This document shows, piece by piece, positions 18,154 through 27,443 of a DNA stretch of 64,000 nt. The notes under the pieces are model-generated. The model saw nothing but the letters and a program-made list of their open reading frames with translations. It did no database searches and had not been told where the DNA came from. The DNA comes from Perlabentimonas sp041656735. Its GTDB lineage: Bacteria > Bacteroidota > Bacteroidia > Bacteroidales > Tenuifilaceae. How positions within the stretch are numbered: the first letter of the stretch is position 1; each line of letters begins with the position of its first letter. Both the position numbers and the translations under genes were made by a program. The stretch spans positions 1 to 64,000 of the forward strand of contig JBBACY010000006.1 of NCBI GenBank assembly GCA_041656735.1, given 5' to 3'.

Positions 18154-18181
18154 ACAAAACTAAAGATAAAAACAAAGACAA

Positions 18182-18210
18182 AGAGGGGGGTGTAACGTAC
18201 ACCCCCCTCT
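18182..18210. terminator. Bidirectional terminator, glsA / C25 protease
   Basis: Perfect 12-bp G/C-rich stem AGAGGGGGGTGT / ACACCCCCCTCT with loop AACGT, between two convergent genes. T-rich sequence (cttctta) follows on the plus strand. Confidence 0.8.
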
Positions 18211-18233
18211 CTTCTTATTAACTGCCTGAATAT

Positions 18234-21200
18234 TTATTTCTTAATGAACTTTTCAATAAATTTCTCCCTCTCATTTTCAACCGAAATAATGTAAACTCCG
18301 GAAGGGATATCTGAAATATCTATTCTTTGCGAATTATGTTCCGAGCTAATTACTTTAACCAACGAACCCGTTACGCTGTATATTGAAATATTACCAAGTA
18401 ATACACCATTGCTAGCACTAACAGTAATGAAATTACTAGCAGGAACAGGGTATAGAGTTACGCTGGTAGGCTCTTCGAAATCAAGAATTTCACTTTGCTT
18501 ATCATTACGTGCGTAAGTAGAAGTCTCAACAACGTTAATGGTATAATCCTCAACCTCACCGTAACCGAACGTTTCGCAAGCAGTGGCAGCAGCGTTGTAC
18601 TTCATTGTAACTCGCATACGGGTTGTGCCTAGCAATGCGTTTGAGGGTACGGTAAATGAAGAAGACAATCTGGCTGCACTGGATGAAGATCCATAAACCA
18701 TACGCTCGTTTGCATCAAAAATTCCGTTCTGGTTCCAATCAATCCATACGTGCCAATACTCAGTGTAGCTACTTCCCTTAAACCCAGCACTAAAGAATAT
18801 GGTTTGTGATGCGCCACGAGCTACTGTGGCTGTATGGTTGGTAAAATTTCCGTACCCACCGTTAGCAGAGGTAGTATTACTAATCTGGTTAAGCTCAACC
18901 AGGTCAATCCACTCGTACGATGTTGCACCTTTTGAAGTACAGTAGGTTAGCGTGCCACCAGTTGTGGTAAGGCTATAGGTGTTGCTAGCCCCTGATGTGT
19001 TTCCTGCTGCATCCTTGGCTTTTACGTAGAATGAGTAGGAAGTGCCAGCGCTTAGACCAGTTACGTTGGCCGAGTTTGTTGCAACAGTGCCCTGGAGTGT
19101 GCCGCCCATATATACATCGTAACCAGTAACGCCCACGTTATCGGTTGAAGCATTCCAACTAAGCTGAGCCGATGAAGAAGTTATGCTTGATGCGGTAAGA
19201 CCTGTTGGGGTGGTTGGGGCTTGAGTATCACTAGTACTACCAGCAATCACTACGGTATAATCTTCTACCTCGCCGTAGCCAAAAGTTTCGCAAGCAGTTT
19301 GTGCTCCGTTGTACTTCATACTAACCCTCATACGGGTTGTTTTGGGTACGGTGCCCGCTGGTATAGTAATCGTTCCGTTAACGGCTGTTTTGCTAGCTGC
19401 ACCAGCATCAAAGACCAGTTCGCCTGGGTCATCAAAATCAGCATCTCCATTTAAATCAATCCAAATCTTCCAATATTCAGCGTATGCTGAGCTGGCATGA
19501 CCGGGGGTAAGCGTTATGGCATAATCAGAGCCCGCACTCACTGAAATAGTTTTACTAGTGAAGTTTGTGTATCCAGCCGATGAAGAGGTGTTCGTAAAGG
19601 CACCAACTTTAACGCCTGCGATCCACTCATAGCTATAGTTACTTCCTGCACTTGTACAATAATCGGCCACGTATTCGGTTACCGTAATGAAATTAGCCTT
19701 TGTTTCAGAGTTACTTCCACTTGCATTTGAAACGGTTAACTTAACATCAAAATTACCAATACTATTATAGGTTACAGTAGGATTTGATGAGGTGCTAGTT
19801 GAAGGAGTTCCCCCCTCGAACACCCATGAGTAACTAGTAGGGTTATTTGTAGAGGTACTAGTAAAAGTAACGATATTTCCTTGGGTAATGGTTTGGGACG
19901 AAGCCGTAAAGTTAGCTATAGGAGGATTATTAACCTGTGATGAGGGTCCGTTTGGATGACCAGGCGTTCTCATTTGAACGGATGGATCGCCAAACAGAAC
20001 CCAAGTATCGGCCATATTTGCGCCATCTGTACCATACACACTAATCATCTGGTACATTCCATTAACAAACATACCACCGTAGGTAATATAGCTATTGGAA
20101 ACAAGCAAAGCGTTCATCTTATCCTGAGCGCACATTGGCGAAGCCCATGACTGATTTATAGTTGAACCACAAAAAGCGATGGCGCCCGTTGGTTTACCAT
20201 TATTGGTTGCCCGCAACCAAGTTTCAGCGAAGCACGTGGTTCCGGTAAAATTTCCATTTACACAAGCAACCGAAATAACGAACGGTAACTTATTCTCATT
20301 GGTTAACGAGTTAACATTACTCTGCGAGTAAGTCATTGAAGCCCATGAAGTATTACTACCATGACCAACATAATTTATTATACCCCTGCCACTATTAAGC
20401 AATGAGGATAACTGCGAAGCACTTCCTCCGTTCTGATAAACCCTATCAATGCTATATCCATAAGGCTTAAGGATTTTCTCAATATTATTCATATGAACTT
20501 CATCGGTCTCTCCATTATCGCCACCACTTCCACCTTCGTTTGAGGCAATACCAACACCTTTTTTGAACCATGTTTCGCTGGAACTAATATTCCTTTCGTA
20601 GTATATTGTTCTGTCAATCTGCGTTTGCAGTTGGGTGGTATTTTCAGCAGAGAAACGACCTACAAAAAGATCAAGGTAATGATCGTTTCCTGCTGTATAG
20701 CCGTAATTATTGTCTGAATAACCAGCCGAAGTGCTAGAAGCAGGAACCTGAGCATGGTCGCCCACCAACAGCAGGTAGCTTATCCCTTTAGTATTATAAG
20801 CGTTCTGCACATAAGTTTTTAGTGCTGAAGCGCTGCCAATACTTGAGTAGTTTACCAAATCAACGGTATAACCTATAGATTCTTTCCAACTTTTAAATTC
20901 TTCCATGGCCGATATGAAACTGCTATAACAAACAATTAGCATTTTCTTACCACTCTCACTAAGTTTTGAGTTTGAAGAAGCTCCTTTGTAGTTCATAAAA
21001 TGGTTAGATAAAACGCTCTCAAAAACATTATCGTTTCCGATAACAGCATTCTGGCTTAAAACATTTGCCGCTTTTTTTCCAGATTCAACCAATTCAACAA
21101 CCATACTTGTGTACACTCGAACCTTTTTGGTAACAGGATTATACTGAACTGGATAAACGGTAACATCCTGTCCTCTAACATTACGAATAATGTATGGTTC

Positions 21201-21680
21201 GCTTGTTTGTGCAATATTTGCTGGGTAAAACTCATTTACTGAGTAAACCGAACCGTACTCATAAGGAATATCATCCGGATTCTTATCGCGTGAGATAACT
21301 CCTTTCGAAGGAACAATGTCAATTCCTTCAAACTCAACATACTTGCTCTTGGCAATGTTTACTTTTAAATCAACATTATTAGGAACAACCACCGACCTCG
21401 TAAAAAGAGGCAAACTGGGTTCTCCTTTTAATTGTGATTGAAAACAATCCGGGATTTGCAGTAAGCTGGCATTCCCTTTACCAGTTTGTACAGATTTTAG
21501 GGCATAAGCATTAAACTCAAATTCAATGCTAATTTCACTACCCTCGGGGGTAAGCATACCCACCTTGGTTTCGATTGAGGATTTAGAATCATTCAATCTT
21601 TGCCAATTCTGGCTACTTGTATTCATTGCAAAAACAACGAAACACAAACCAAAACTAATACTGAGTAACAATTTCTTCAT
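18234..21680 (-). CDS. Gingipain-like C25 cysteine protease, T9SS cargo
   Basis: 1148 residues. Order: signal peptide (1-23), C25 propeptide (about 35-225), peptidase C25 domain (about 245-570), PKD (about 590-675), GEVED domain 1 (to about 815), fibronectin III (about 820-905), GEVED domain 2 (about 915-1055), and a type A sorting tail (about 1075-1148: LYPVPASNFITV ... IPSGVYIISVEN). The catalytic dyad is visible as His440 (NYVGHG) and Cys473 (VACVNG), with GDHAQVP upstream. Both GEVED domains carry the motif FGYGEVEDYT. Exported by the Sec and type IX systems and probably surface anchored; the tail ends with basic residues. The T9SS machinery itself is not in this window. Confidence 0.92.
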   Translation of the reverse strand: MKKLLLSISFGLCFVVFAMNTSSQNWQRLNDSKSSIETKVGMLTPEGSEISIEFEFNAYALKSVQTGKGNASLLQIPDCFQSQLKGEPSLPLFTRSVVVPNNVDLKVNIAKSKYVEFEGIDIVPSKGVISRDKNPDDIPYEYGSVYSVNEFYPANIAQTSEPYIIRNVRGQDVTVYPVQYNPVTKKVRVYTSMVVELVESGKKAANVLSQNAVIGNDNVFESVLSNHFMNYKGASSNSKLSESGKKMLIVCYSSFISAMEEFKSWKESIGYTVDLVNYSSIGSASALKTYVQNAYNTKGISYLLLVGDHAQVPASSTSAGYSDNNYGYTAGNDHYLDLFVGRFSAENTTQLQTQIDRTIYYERNISSSETWFKKGVGIASNEGGSGGDNGETDEVHMNNIEKILKPYGYSIDRVYQNGGSASQLSSLLNSGRGIINYVGHGSNTSWASMTYSQSNVNSLTNENKLPFVISVACVNGNFTGTTCFAETWLRATNNGKPTGAIAFCGSTINQSWASPMCAQDKMNALLVSNSYITYGGMFVNGMYQMISVYGTDGANMADTWVLFGDPSVQMRTPGHPNGPSSQVNNPPIANFTASSQTITQGNIVTFTSTSTNNPTSYSWVFEGGTPSTSTSSNPTVTYNSIGNFDVKLTVSNASGSNSETKANFITVTEYVADYCTSAGSNYSYEWIAGVKVGAFTNTSSSAGYTNFTSKTISVSAGSDYAITLTPGHASSAYAEYWKIWIDLNGDADFDDPGELVFDAGAASKTAVNGTITIPAGTVPKTTRMRVSMKYNGAQTACETFGYGEVEDYTVVIAGSTSDTQAPTTPTGLTASSITSSSAQLSWNASTDNVGVTGYDVYMGGTLQGTVATNSANVTGLSAGTSYSFYVKAKDAAGNTSGASNTYSLTTTGGTLTYCTSKGATSYEWIDLVELNQISNTTSANGGYGNFTNHTATVARGASQTIFFSAGFKGSSYTEYWHVWIDWNQNGIFDANERMVYGSSSSAARLSSSFTVPSNALLGTTRMRVTMKYNAAATACETFGYGEVEDYTINVVETSTYARNDKQSEILDFEEPTSVTLYPVPASNFITVSASNGVLLGNISIYSVTGSLVKVISSEHNSQRIDISDIPSGVYIISVENEREKFIEKFIKK

Positions 21681-21995
21681 TTTACATAATTTAGGTTAGA
21701 GATATCTTGAGCGAAATGTAAAAACTTCTTCGACAGAGAAAATCTGTTATCGATAAACAGCAGTTTGCTTATGACAAAGAACCTTTATCGCCCAGAATAT
21801 GCATGTTTGAACATATATTCATATACTGTCGAGAAATATATGTTTTTCATATTCATTAACTCCCCTACTTCAATCAAGTCCTAATAAAAGGTTATTATTA
21901 GCTTGATTGTTAATACTCTTTATTATAAATATTTTATTAAAAGAAAAATTAGTTCTAACTTGCCAAATAATTAAAAAACCTAAAAAACCAATATT
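21681..21995. other. Divergent intergenic region with an inverted repeat
   Basis: 315 bases between the C25 protease and the response regulator, no gene seen. AACATATATT (21810-21819) and AATATATGTT (21835-21844) form a perfect 10-base inverted repeat with a 15-base spacer in very AT-rich sequence. It may be an operator, but no partner is identified. Confidence 0.4.
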
Positions 21996-22427
21996 GTGTT
22001 AACTACTGATTACGTATGGCCCAACAAGGTTGCGCTAATTGTTGAAGACGACACATCCAGCCTTATGCTTTTGGAAGCAATACTGGGTAAAACAGGCATT
22101 AGCATTTTTGTTGTCGATAATGGTGAAAAGGCAGTAGATTTTGTTCTACAAGGAAACCCAGTAGATATCGTGCTAATGGACATTAAGTTAAAGGGTATTA
22201 GCGGCTTGGAAGCAACTAAGCAAATAAAAAAAATAAATCCTAAAATTCCAATTATTGCCCAAACAGCTTGTGCTGTTGCAGGCGATATGGAACGCTGCCT
22301 AAATGCTGGATGTAATGCATACATTCCTAAGCCAATAGCAACCAAAGTACTTCTAGAAACCATTGGCTACTATATGAAAGAGGAGGCAACACAGGAATTG
22401 TTAAAAATGAATATTTACAACAATTAG
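21996..22427 (+). CDS. Single-domain response regulator (CheY-like)
   Basis: 143 residues with a GTG start. One receiver domain: acidic pair in LIVEDDTS (residues 15-21), phospho-acceptor Asp62 (VLMDIKL), Thr90 (IIAQTAC) and Lys112 (YIPKPI). There is no output domain, and no histidine kinase is nearby, so it probably relays phosphate for a hybrid kinase encoded elsewhere; receivers with MDIKLKGISGLEATKQIK are typical of such hybrid-derived modules. It stands alone between the C25 protease and uvrB. Confidence 0.9.
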   Translation: MLTTDYVWPNKVALIVEDDTSSLMLLEAILGKTGISIFVVDNGEKAVDFVLQGNPVDIVLMDIKLKGISGLEATKQIKKINPKIPIIAQTACAVAGDMERCLNAGCNAYIPKPIATKVLLETIGYYMKEEATQELLKMNIYNN

Positions 22428-22499
22428 TTTTCAATAGTTAGCACCAGTACTTATACCATTCTAAATTTCATCCCCACTAGTAGTTATATTTTACCAGCC

Positions 22500-22549
22500 T
22501 TGACCTTTGCCTAAAAATACGTATTTTTGAGAAATTTTATTTCTCAAAA
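22500..22549 (+). promoter_or_regulatory. uvrB promoter with overlapping palindrome
   Basis: TTGA at 22500-22503, a spacer of about 18 bases and TATTTTTG at 22522-22529 form a Bacteroidota-type promoter. The perfect inverted repeat TTTTGAGAAA-tttta-TTTCTCAAAA (22525-22549) begins inside the -7 box and covers the expected transcription start, 15 bases before the uvrB ATG. The position suits a repressor site or a 5' mRNA hairpin. Confidence 0.5.
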
Positions 22550-22564
22550 TATTCCCTTTTTAGT

Positions 22565-24589
22565 ATGGATTATGGTCTTACATCAGATTTTAAACCCTCA
22601 GGCGATCAGCCCGAGGCCATAGCGCAGCTTGTAGAGGGCATTAAAAGAGAGGACCGTTTTCAGACTTTACTGGGCGTTACTGGTTCAGGGAAAACATTTA
22701 CAATAGCAAATATGCTCGCCCAGGTAAATAGGCCAGCTTTAATACTTAGCCATAACAAAACCTTGGCGGCGCAGCTTTATGGCGAATTCAAATCGTTTTT
22801 TCCAAATAATGCTGTTGAGTATTTCGTTTCGTACTACGATTATTACCAACCCGAAGCGTACCTTCCAGTTACCGACACCTATATTGAGAAAGATTTAGCT
22901 ATTAACTCTGAACTCGAAAAACTTAGGTTAAGAACAACATCGTCACTTCTATCGGGCAGAAAAGATATAATTGTAGTTTCATCGGTGTCGTGCATATACG
23001 GCATCGGAAACCCCGACGACTTCCATAGCAATACCGTAACCATTAAGCGAAACCAAACTTATAGCCGAAATGCATTTTTAAGAAGGCTGGTTGATAGTTT
23101 ATACTCGCGAAATGAGATTGAATTTACCAATGGTACATTTCGCGTAAAGGGCGATACGGTTGATATTTATGCTGCCTATGGCGATTTTGCCTATCGTATA
23201 ATCTTTTGGGGAGATGATATTGAGAGTATCGAAAAATTCGACCCTATTTCTGGTGCGCTGATCGAAGAACTTGACGAAGCGATTATATACCCTGCCAACA
23301 TTTTTGTTACCACACGCGAGCGAATTAACGAGGCTATTGCCAGCATACAAATTGATTTAGGTAAGCAAATTGAGTATTTTAATGAAATTGGCAAACCACA
23401 GGAGGCTAGGCGCATAAAGCAACGCGTTGAGTACGATTTAGAGATGATAAAAGAGTTGGGCTACTGCTCGGGAATTGAAAATTACTCACGCTATTTCGAT
23501 GGCCGTAATCCGGGAACCCGCCCCTTTTGTCTTCTCGACTACTTCCCGAAAGATTTTATTACCATAGTTGACGAAAGCCACGTTACCCTTCCGCAAGTTC
23601 GGGCTATGTATGGAGGCGATAGGTCGAGAAAAATAAACCTTGTGGATTTCGGATTTCGTTTACCTGCTGCCATTGACAATAGACCTCTTAAATTTGAAGA
23701 GTTTGAAGAACTTGTTGGACAAACGGTTTACGTGAGCGCTACACCTGCCGATTACGAGTTAGAAAAATCGGGAGGAGTTGTTGTTGAGCAGGTTATTAGG
23801 CCAACAGGGCTACTTGATCCGGTAATAGAAGTTCGTCCTAGCCTAGATCAGGTTGACGACCTGGTGGGCGAAATAAATAGTCGTGCGGCAATTAGCGAGC
23901 GGGTTTTGGTTACAACCCTCACCAAAAGAATGGCCGAGGAGCTGGTTAAATATCTTGTAAAACTTGATATCCGCTGCCGATACATTCACTCAGACGTTGA
24001 AACCCTTGATCGCGTAATAATTATGGAAGATCTGCGTAACGGAGTTTTTGATGTTTTGGTTGGTGTAAACTTACTGCGCGAGGGGCTCGACCTACCCGAA
24101 GTTTCGTTAGTTGCCATTATAGATGCCGATAAGGAGGGCTTCCTACGTTCGGCCAGATCGCTTACACAAACTGCTGGTCGTGCTGCTCGAAACATAAACG
24201 GGAAGGTAATAATGTACGCCGACAAAATGACCAACTCAATGCAAATAACCATTGACCAAACGAACAGGCGACGCGAAAAACAGCTGAAGTACAACGAGGA
24301 TAATGGCATTACACCTCAACAAATTATAAAAGCACAGAAATCGATACTAGGCATAGGGGCAGGTAAAATGAGCAGTGCAAAACCTTACTATGTTGAGCCT
24401 CAGAAGCCCGATATTGCCGCGGATCCTATTGTACAACTGATGGGAGTTGATGCGCTTCAAAAAGCCATAGTAGCAGCTAAGAAATCGATGGAAGCGGCTG
24501 CTAAAAAACTCGATTTTATTGAAGCTGCCGAACACCGTGATGAGATGCTATCGCTTCAGAAACTTTTAGATTCAAAAAAAACAAGCTAG
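22565..24589 (+). CDS. uvrB: Excinuclease ABC subunit B
   Basis: Damage-verification helicase of nucleotide excision repair, 674 residues. Walker A is GVTGSGKT with Lys43; the damage-probing beta-hairpin is YYDYYQPEAYLP; the Walker B box is DESH. Helicase motifs TLTKRMAEEL, YIHSDVETLDR and QTAGRAARN are all intact, and a C-terminal UVR motif (about 630-665) contacts UvrA/UvrC. uvrA and uvrC are not in this window. The gene is monocistronic, with a palindrome over its promoter. Confidence 0.97.
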   Translation: MDYGLTSDFKPSGDQPEAIAQLVEGIKREDRFQTLLGVTGSGKTFTIANMLAQVNRPALILSHNKTLAAQLYGEFKSFFPNNAVEYFVSYYDYYQPEAYLPVTDTYIEKDLAINSELEKLRLRTTSSLLSGRKDIIVVSSVSCIYGIGNPDDFHSNTVTIKRNQTYSRNAFLRRLVDSLYSRNEIEFTNGTFRVKGDTVDIYAAYGDFAYRIIFWGDDIESIEKFDPISGALIEELDEAIIYPANIFVTTRERINEAIASIQIDLGKQIEYFNEIGKPQEARRIKQRVEYDLEMIKELGYCSGIENYSRYFDGRNPGTRPFCLLDYFPKDFITIVDESHVTLPQVRAMYGGDRSRKINLVDFGFRLPAAIDNRPLKFEEFEELVGQTVYVSATPADYELEKSGGVVVEQVIRPTGLLDPVIEVRPSLDQVDDLVGEINSRAAISERVLVTTLTKRMAEELVKYLVKLDIRCRYIHSDVETLDRVIIMEDLRNGVFDVLVGVNLLREGLDLPEVSLVAIIDADKEGFLRSARSLTQTAGRAARNINGKVIMYADKMTNSMQITIDQTNRRREKQLKYNEDNGITPQQIIKAQKSILGIGAGKMSSAKPYYVEPQKPDIAADPIVQLMGVDALQKAIVAAKKSMEAAAKKLDFIEAAEHRDEMLSLQKLLDSKKTS

Positions 24590-24618
24590 CATAAATCAGC
24601 GCATCTTACTGACATTTG

Positions 24619-24652
24619 TTTGCAAAGGTTTATGTTAACAATTATATATTTG
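24619..24652 (+). promoter_or_regulatory. Promoter for the C69 dipeptidase
   Basis: TTTG at 24619-24622 and TATATTTG at 24645-24652, spacer 22 bases, slightly longer than the consensus. Start codon 35 bases downstream. Confidence 0.5.
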
Positions 24653-24687
24653 CTTTTTATAAAACGAAAATCACAAAATAAACAGAT

Positions 24688-26415
24688 ATGAGAAAACTAG
24701 CTATTTTAGCACTTACATTAATCTCGGTAATTTACACCGAAACAAGAGCCTGCACAAGCTACCTTGTTACAAAAGGAGCTTCGTCTGATGGGTCGAACCT
24801 AATATCTTATGCCGGCGACTCGCACGTTCGTTACGGACAATTATACTATTTCCAAAGAGCCAAGTGGCCCGCAGGATCAATGCAAACCATCTACGACAGA
24901 AGTTCGCACAAACCCCTGGGTCAAATACCCTACCCTGCCGAAACATATCAGGTAATTGGCTTTATGAATGAGCATCAGGTGGCCATTGGCGAGAGCACTT
25001 ACGGAGGAAGAGAATTATCCGACACTACGGGCGTAATTGATTGGGGAAGCATTATGTTCCTTGGACTCCAGCGAGGAAAAACTGCCCGCGAAGCCATTAA
25101 GGTTATGGTTGAGCTTGTTGAAGAGTTTGGCTACTACAGTTCTGGCCAATCGTACTCCATTGCCGACCCCAACGAGGTATGGATACTTGAACTTATTGGC
25201 AAGGGTATGGATATGAAAACCGACCGCAAAACAAAGAAAACATACAACGCCAATAAGGGTGCAGTTTGGGTAGCCATGCGCGTACCCGATGGTTATGTTA
25301 GCGCGCACGCCAACCACGCCCGCATTACAACTTTCCCAAAAGAGGATGGGGTTAAGTCGATAAGTTCAAAAAATATTGATAAAATTTTTGACCCAAGCAT
25401 CGAGGTAGTTTACTCTCACGATGTGGTTGATTTTGCGAAAGCCAAAGGGTTTTACGAAGGCGATGGTTCAGACTTTAGTTTTTCTGACACATATGCCCCG
25501 CTTGACTTTGGCGCTGCACGTTTTTGTGAGCTAAGAGTTTGGGCTATGTTTAACCATGTAAACAATGGTATGCAGCAGTATTGGGACTACGCAACAGGCG
25601 TAACAAAAAGTCCACGCATGCCTCTTTGGGTAAAACCCAATAGGAAGCTTACCCCACGAGACTTAATGGAGTTTAAAGCCGACCATTTAGAAGGAACCGT
25701 GCTAGATATGAGCAAAGATCTTGGTGCAGGTCCTCATGGTTTACCCTACCGCTGGCGCCCAATGACCTGGAAATATAATGGCAAAAACTATTTTCATGAG
25801 CGCACAACTGCAACCCAGCAAACGGCTTTCTCATGGGTTGCACAAATGCGAAGCTGGCTACCCAATCCCGTTGGCGGCATATTTTGGTACGGACTCGACG
25901 ATGCTAACTTCACCGTTCATGTTCCTTTTTATGCCGGAATGACCCACGTACCCTTCTCACATTCAGAAGAAAACGGCGACCTACTAACCTACTCTGAAAC
26001 ATCAGCATTCTGGACGTTTCAACGTGTATCGCATTTTGCATACCTTTTTTACGACCGAACAATTGTTGATATCAGGAAAAAACAGAATGAACTTCGTGAT
26101 AGGTATGAAGCAATGACGCCAGCTATTGATGCTGCCGCTATGGTGCTTTACAAAACAAATCCTGATTTGGCTGCAAACTTCCTAACTGACTTCTCGCATA
26201 ATACTGCAAACCAACTGGTTACCGAATGGCGTGAATTAGGAAACTTCCTTTTGGTAAAATATCTTGATGGAAACATTAAGCAAGAAGAGAACGGAAAATT
26301 CTTGAGAAACCAATGGGGATTTCCTGAGAATCCAAAAAACCTAGATTACCCTGACAGCTGGAAAGAGAGCCTGATTAAGGAAACTGGGGATAAATTTTTA
26401 CAACCGAATCAATAA
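24688..26415 (+). CDS. Peptidase family C69 (U34) dipeptidase, exported
   Basis: 575 residues. The signal peptide ends at TETRA and leaves Cys22 (CTSYLVTKGAS) as the mature N-terminal nucleophile, as expected of Ntn-hydrolase-fold C69 dipeptidases. Conserved segments include ESTYGGRELSDT, YSIADPNEVWILELIGKG and HANHARIT. It probably cleaves dipeptides in the periplasm and fits the peptide-scavenging theme of the OPT transporter and PepT. Own promoter; strong terminator at 26444-26482. Confidence 0.93.
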   Translation: MRKLAILALTLISVIYTETRACTSYLVTKGASSDGSNLISYAGDSHVRYGQLYYFQRAKWPAGSMQTIYDRSSHKPLGQIPYPAETYQVIGFMNEHQVAIGESTYGGRELSDTTGVIDWGSIMFLGLQRGKTAREAIKVMVELVEEFGYYSSGQSYSIADPNEVWILELIGKGMDMKTDRKTKKTYNANKGAVWVAMRVPDGYVSAHANHARITTFPKEDGVKSISSKNIDKIFDPSIEVVYSHDVVDFAKAKGFYEGDGSDFSFSDTYAPLDFGAARFCELRVWAMFNHVNNGMQQYWDYATGVTKSPRMPLWVKPNRKLTPRDLMEFKADHLEGTVLDMSKDLGAGPHGLPYRWRPMTWKYNGKNYFHERTTATQQTAFSWVAQMRSWLPNPVGGIFWYGLDDANFTVHVPFYAGMTHVPFSHSEENGDLLTYSETSAFWTFQRVSHFAYLFYDRTIVDIRKKQNELRDRYEAMTPAIDAAAMVLYKTNPDLAANFLTDFSHNTANQLVTEWRELGNFLLVKYLDGNIKQEENGKFLRNQWGFPENPKNLDYPDSWKESLIKETGDKFLQPNQ

Positions 26416-26443
26416 GAGGTTCGTAACTTATAAAGAATAAATT

Positions 26444-26482
26444 AAAAACCCGTTCAACAGTTTAGTGGTTGAACGGGTTTTT
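26444..26482. terminator. Bidirectional terminator
   Basis: Perfect 15-bp stem AAAAACCCGTTCAAC / GTTGAACGGGTTTTT with a 9-base loop, between convergent genes; T and A runs give both strands a U tract. Confidence 0.9.
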
Positions 26483-26504
26483 CGTTTTAAATACTATTTA
26501 TGTT

Positions 26505-27077
26505 TTACAGTGGATTTGTCAAATCAAAATCAACCTGAATTACTAGGTTTCCTTCTTTTTTGAGCGAATAGCTATAAGTTGATAAATCCTCGGAGAACTC
26601 TACCGACCATTCATTATCACAAATTCTTTCAAGCATATTACACGTAAACTCATCGGCAGGGAAAATCTGCTTAAAGGGTGTTCCGCCTTCAAGTGCATAA
26701 CCACCATACATGGTTAGGTCCTCGGGAGTACCATCGGCGTGCCTATGATCGTGGCGGAAACGTAACTTTTCACCGTTTTCCATAATTACCATCCATGTAC
26801 GCGAAGTGTTATCGCCAACCCTAAATGGAATATACACTATAGTATCGTGGCACTCACGAACAGTCATTACCAGCTCAAGGTCTGCCCAACTGCTTACGCC
26901 TTCACCAACAAACACCTCTTTACCTGAAAAACTTTTACCCTCAAGGCTTTTAAATCGGTTAAAAAACTCCATCTCGGCATTTAGTTTTTCTTCTTTTACC
27001 TCTTTCTTTTCTTGCCTTTGGCCACAGGAGGTAAACAGAACTACGGCAACTGAAATTAAAGAAACGAACTGCTTAAT
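26505..27077 (-). CDS. Putative lipoprotein with a damaged or non-ATG start
   Basis: An ATG-initiated frame starts at 26972 (155 aa, MEFFNRFKSL). The same frame continues upstream without a stop for 35 codons and encodes a lipoprotein signal: IKQFVSLISVAVVLFTSCGQ, with lipobox FTSC. At its start the DNA reads ATG-TAA-ATT-AAG. Translation could use the ATT (27075-27077), or the gene has a nonsense mutation at codon 2 (AAA to TAA would restore M-K-I-K-Q-F-V). The mature part is beta-rich and unrecognised, with Cys and His residues but no known motif. If the 26972 start were real, the protein would be cytosolic with a wasted signal sequence upstream. Confidence 0.6.
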   Translation of the reverse strand: MKQFVSLISVAVVLFTSCGQRQEKKEVKEEKLNAEMEFFNRFKSLEGKSFSGKEVFVGEGVSSWADLELVMTVRECHDTIVYIPFRVGDNTSRTWMVIMENGEKLRFRHDHRHADGTPEDLTMYGGYALEGGTPFKQIFPADEFTCNMLERICDNEWSVEFSEDLSTYSYSLKKEGNLVIQVDFDLTNPL

Positions 27078-27083
27078 TTACAT

Positions 27084-27406
27084 ATCGTCTAAAGTTTTGG
27101 TTAGTATATAGCACAAAGTTAATGAATTAAGGGTTCAAAAAGGTATTAAATTATAATATCACTGATTTTGCTGGTAACAAGATTAAGAAATACTGTTGAT
27201 TTTTGGTCTTCCTTCATTATAGGCCCACTGTTTTCAACGAAAATCCAATACCTATTGCCTAGAAACAGATTGTAGTTAGAAGCAAAACAAATTTTAAAAT
27301 GCATTGATTTCAAAAACAAAAAAATAGTTTGCGCCTGTTCACTGTTTTAGTAAATCATTTTCAAATCGTCGATGAATTTTTCAATACCATATTTTTCACT
27401 TTGCAG
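27084..27406. other. Intergenic gap without a gene
   Basis: AT-rich sequence upstream of the MFS gene. No ORF, RNA or repeat could be supported other than the promoter that follows. Confidence 0.5.
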
Positions 27407-27436
27407 TTTGTAGAACCTCCAAAACCCTTATCTTTG
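27407..27436 (+). promoter_or_regulatory. Promoter giving a near-leaderless MFS mRNA
   Basis: TTTG at 27407-27410, an 18-base spacer and TATCTTTG at 27429-27436: both boxes match consensus. The ATG at 27444 is only 7 bases after the -7 box, so transcription would begin at or next to the start codon. Confidence 0.65.
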
Positions 27437-27443
27437 CGGCACA

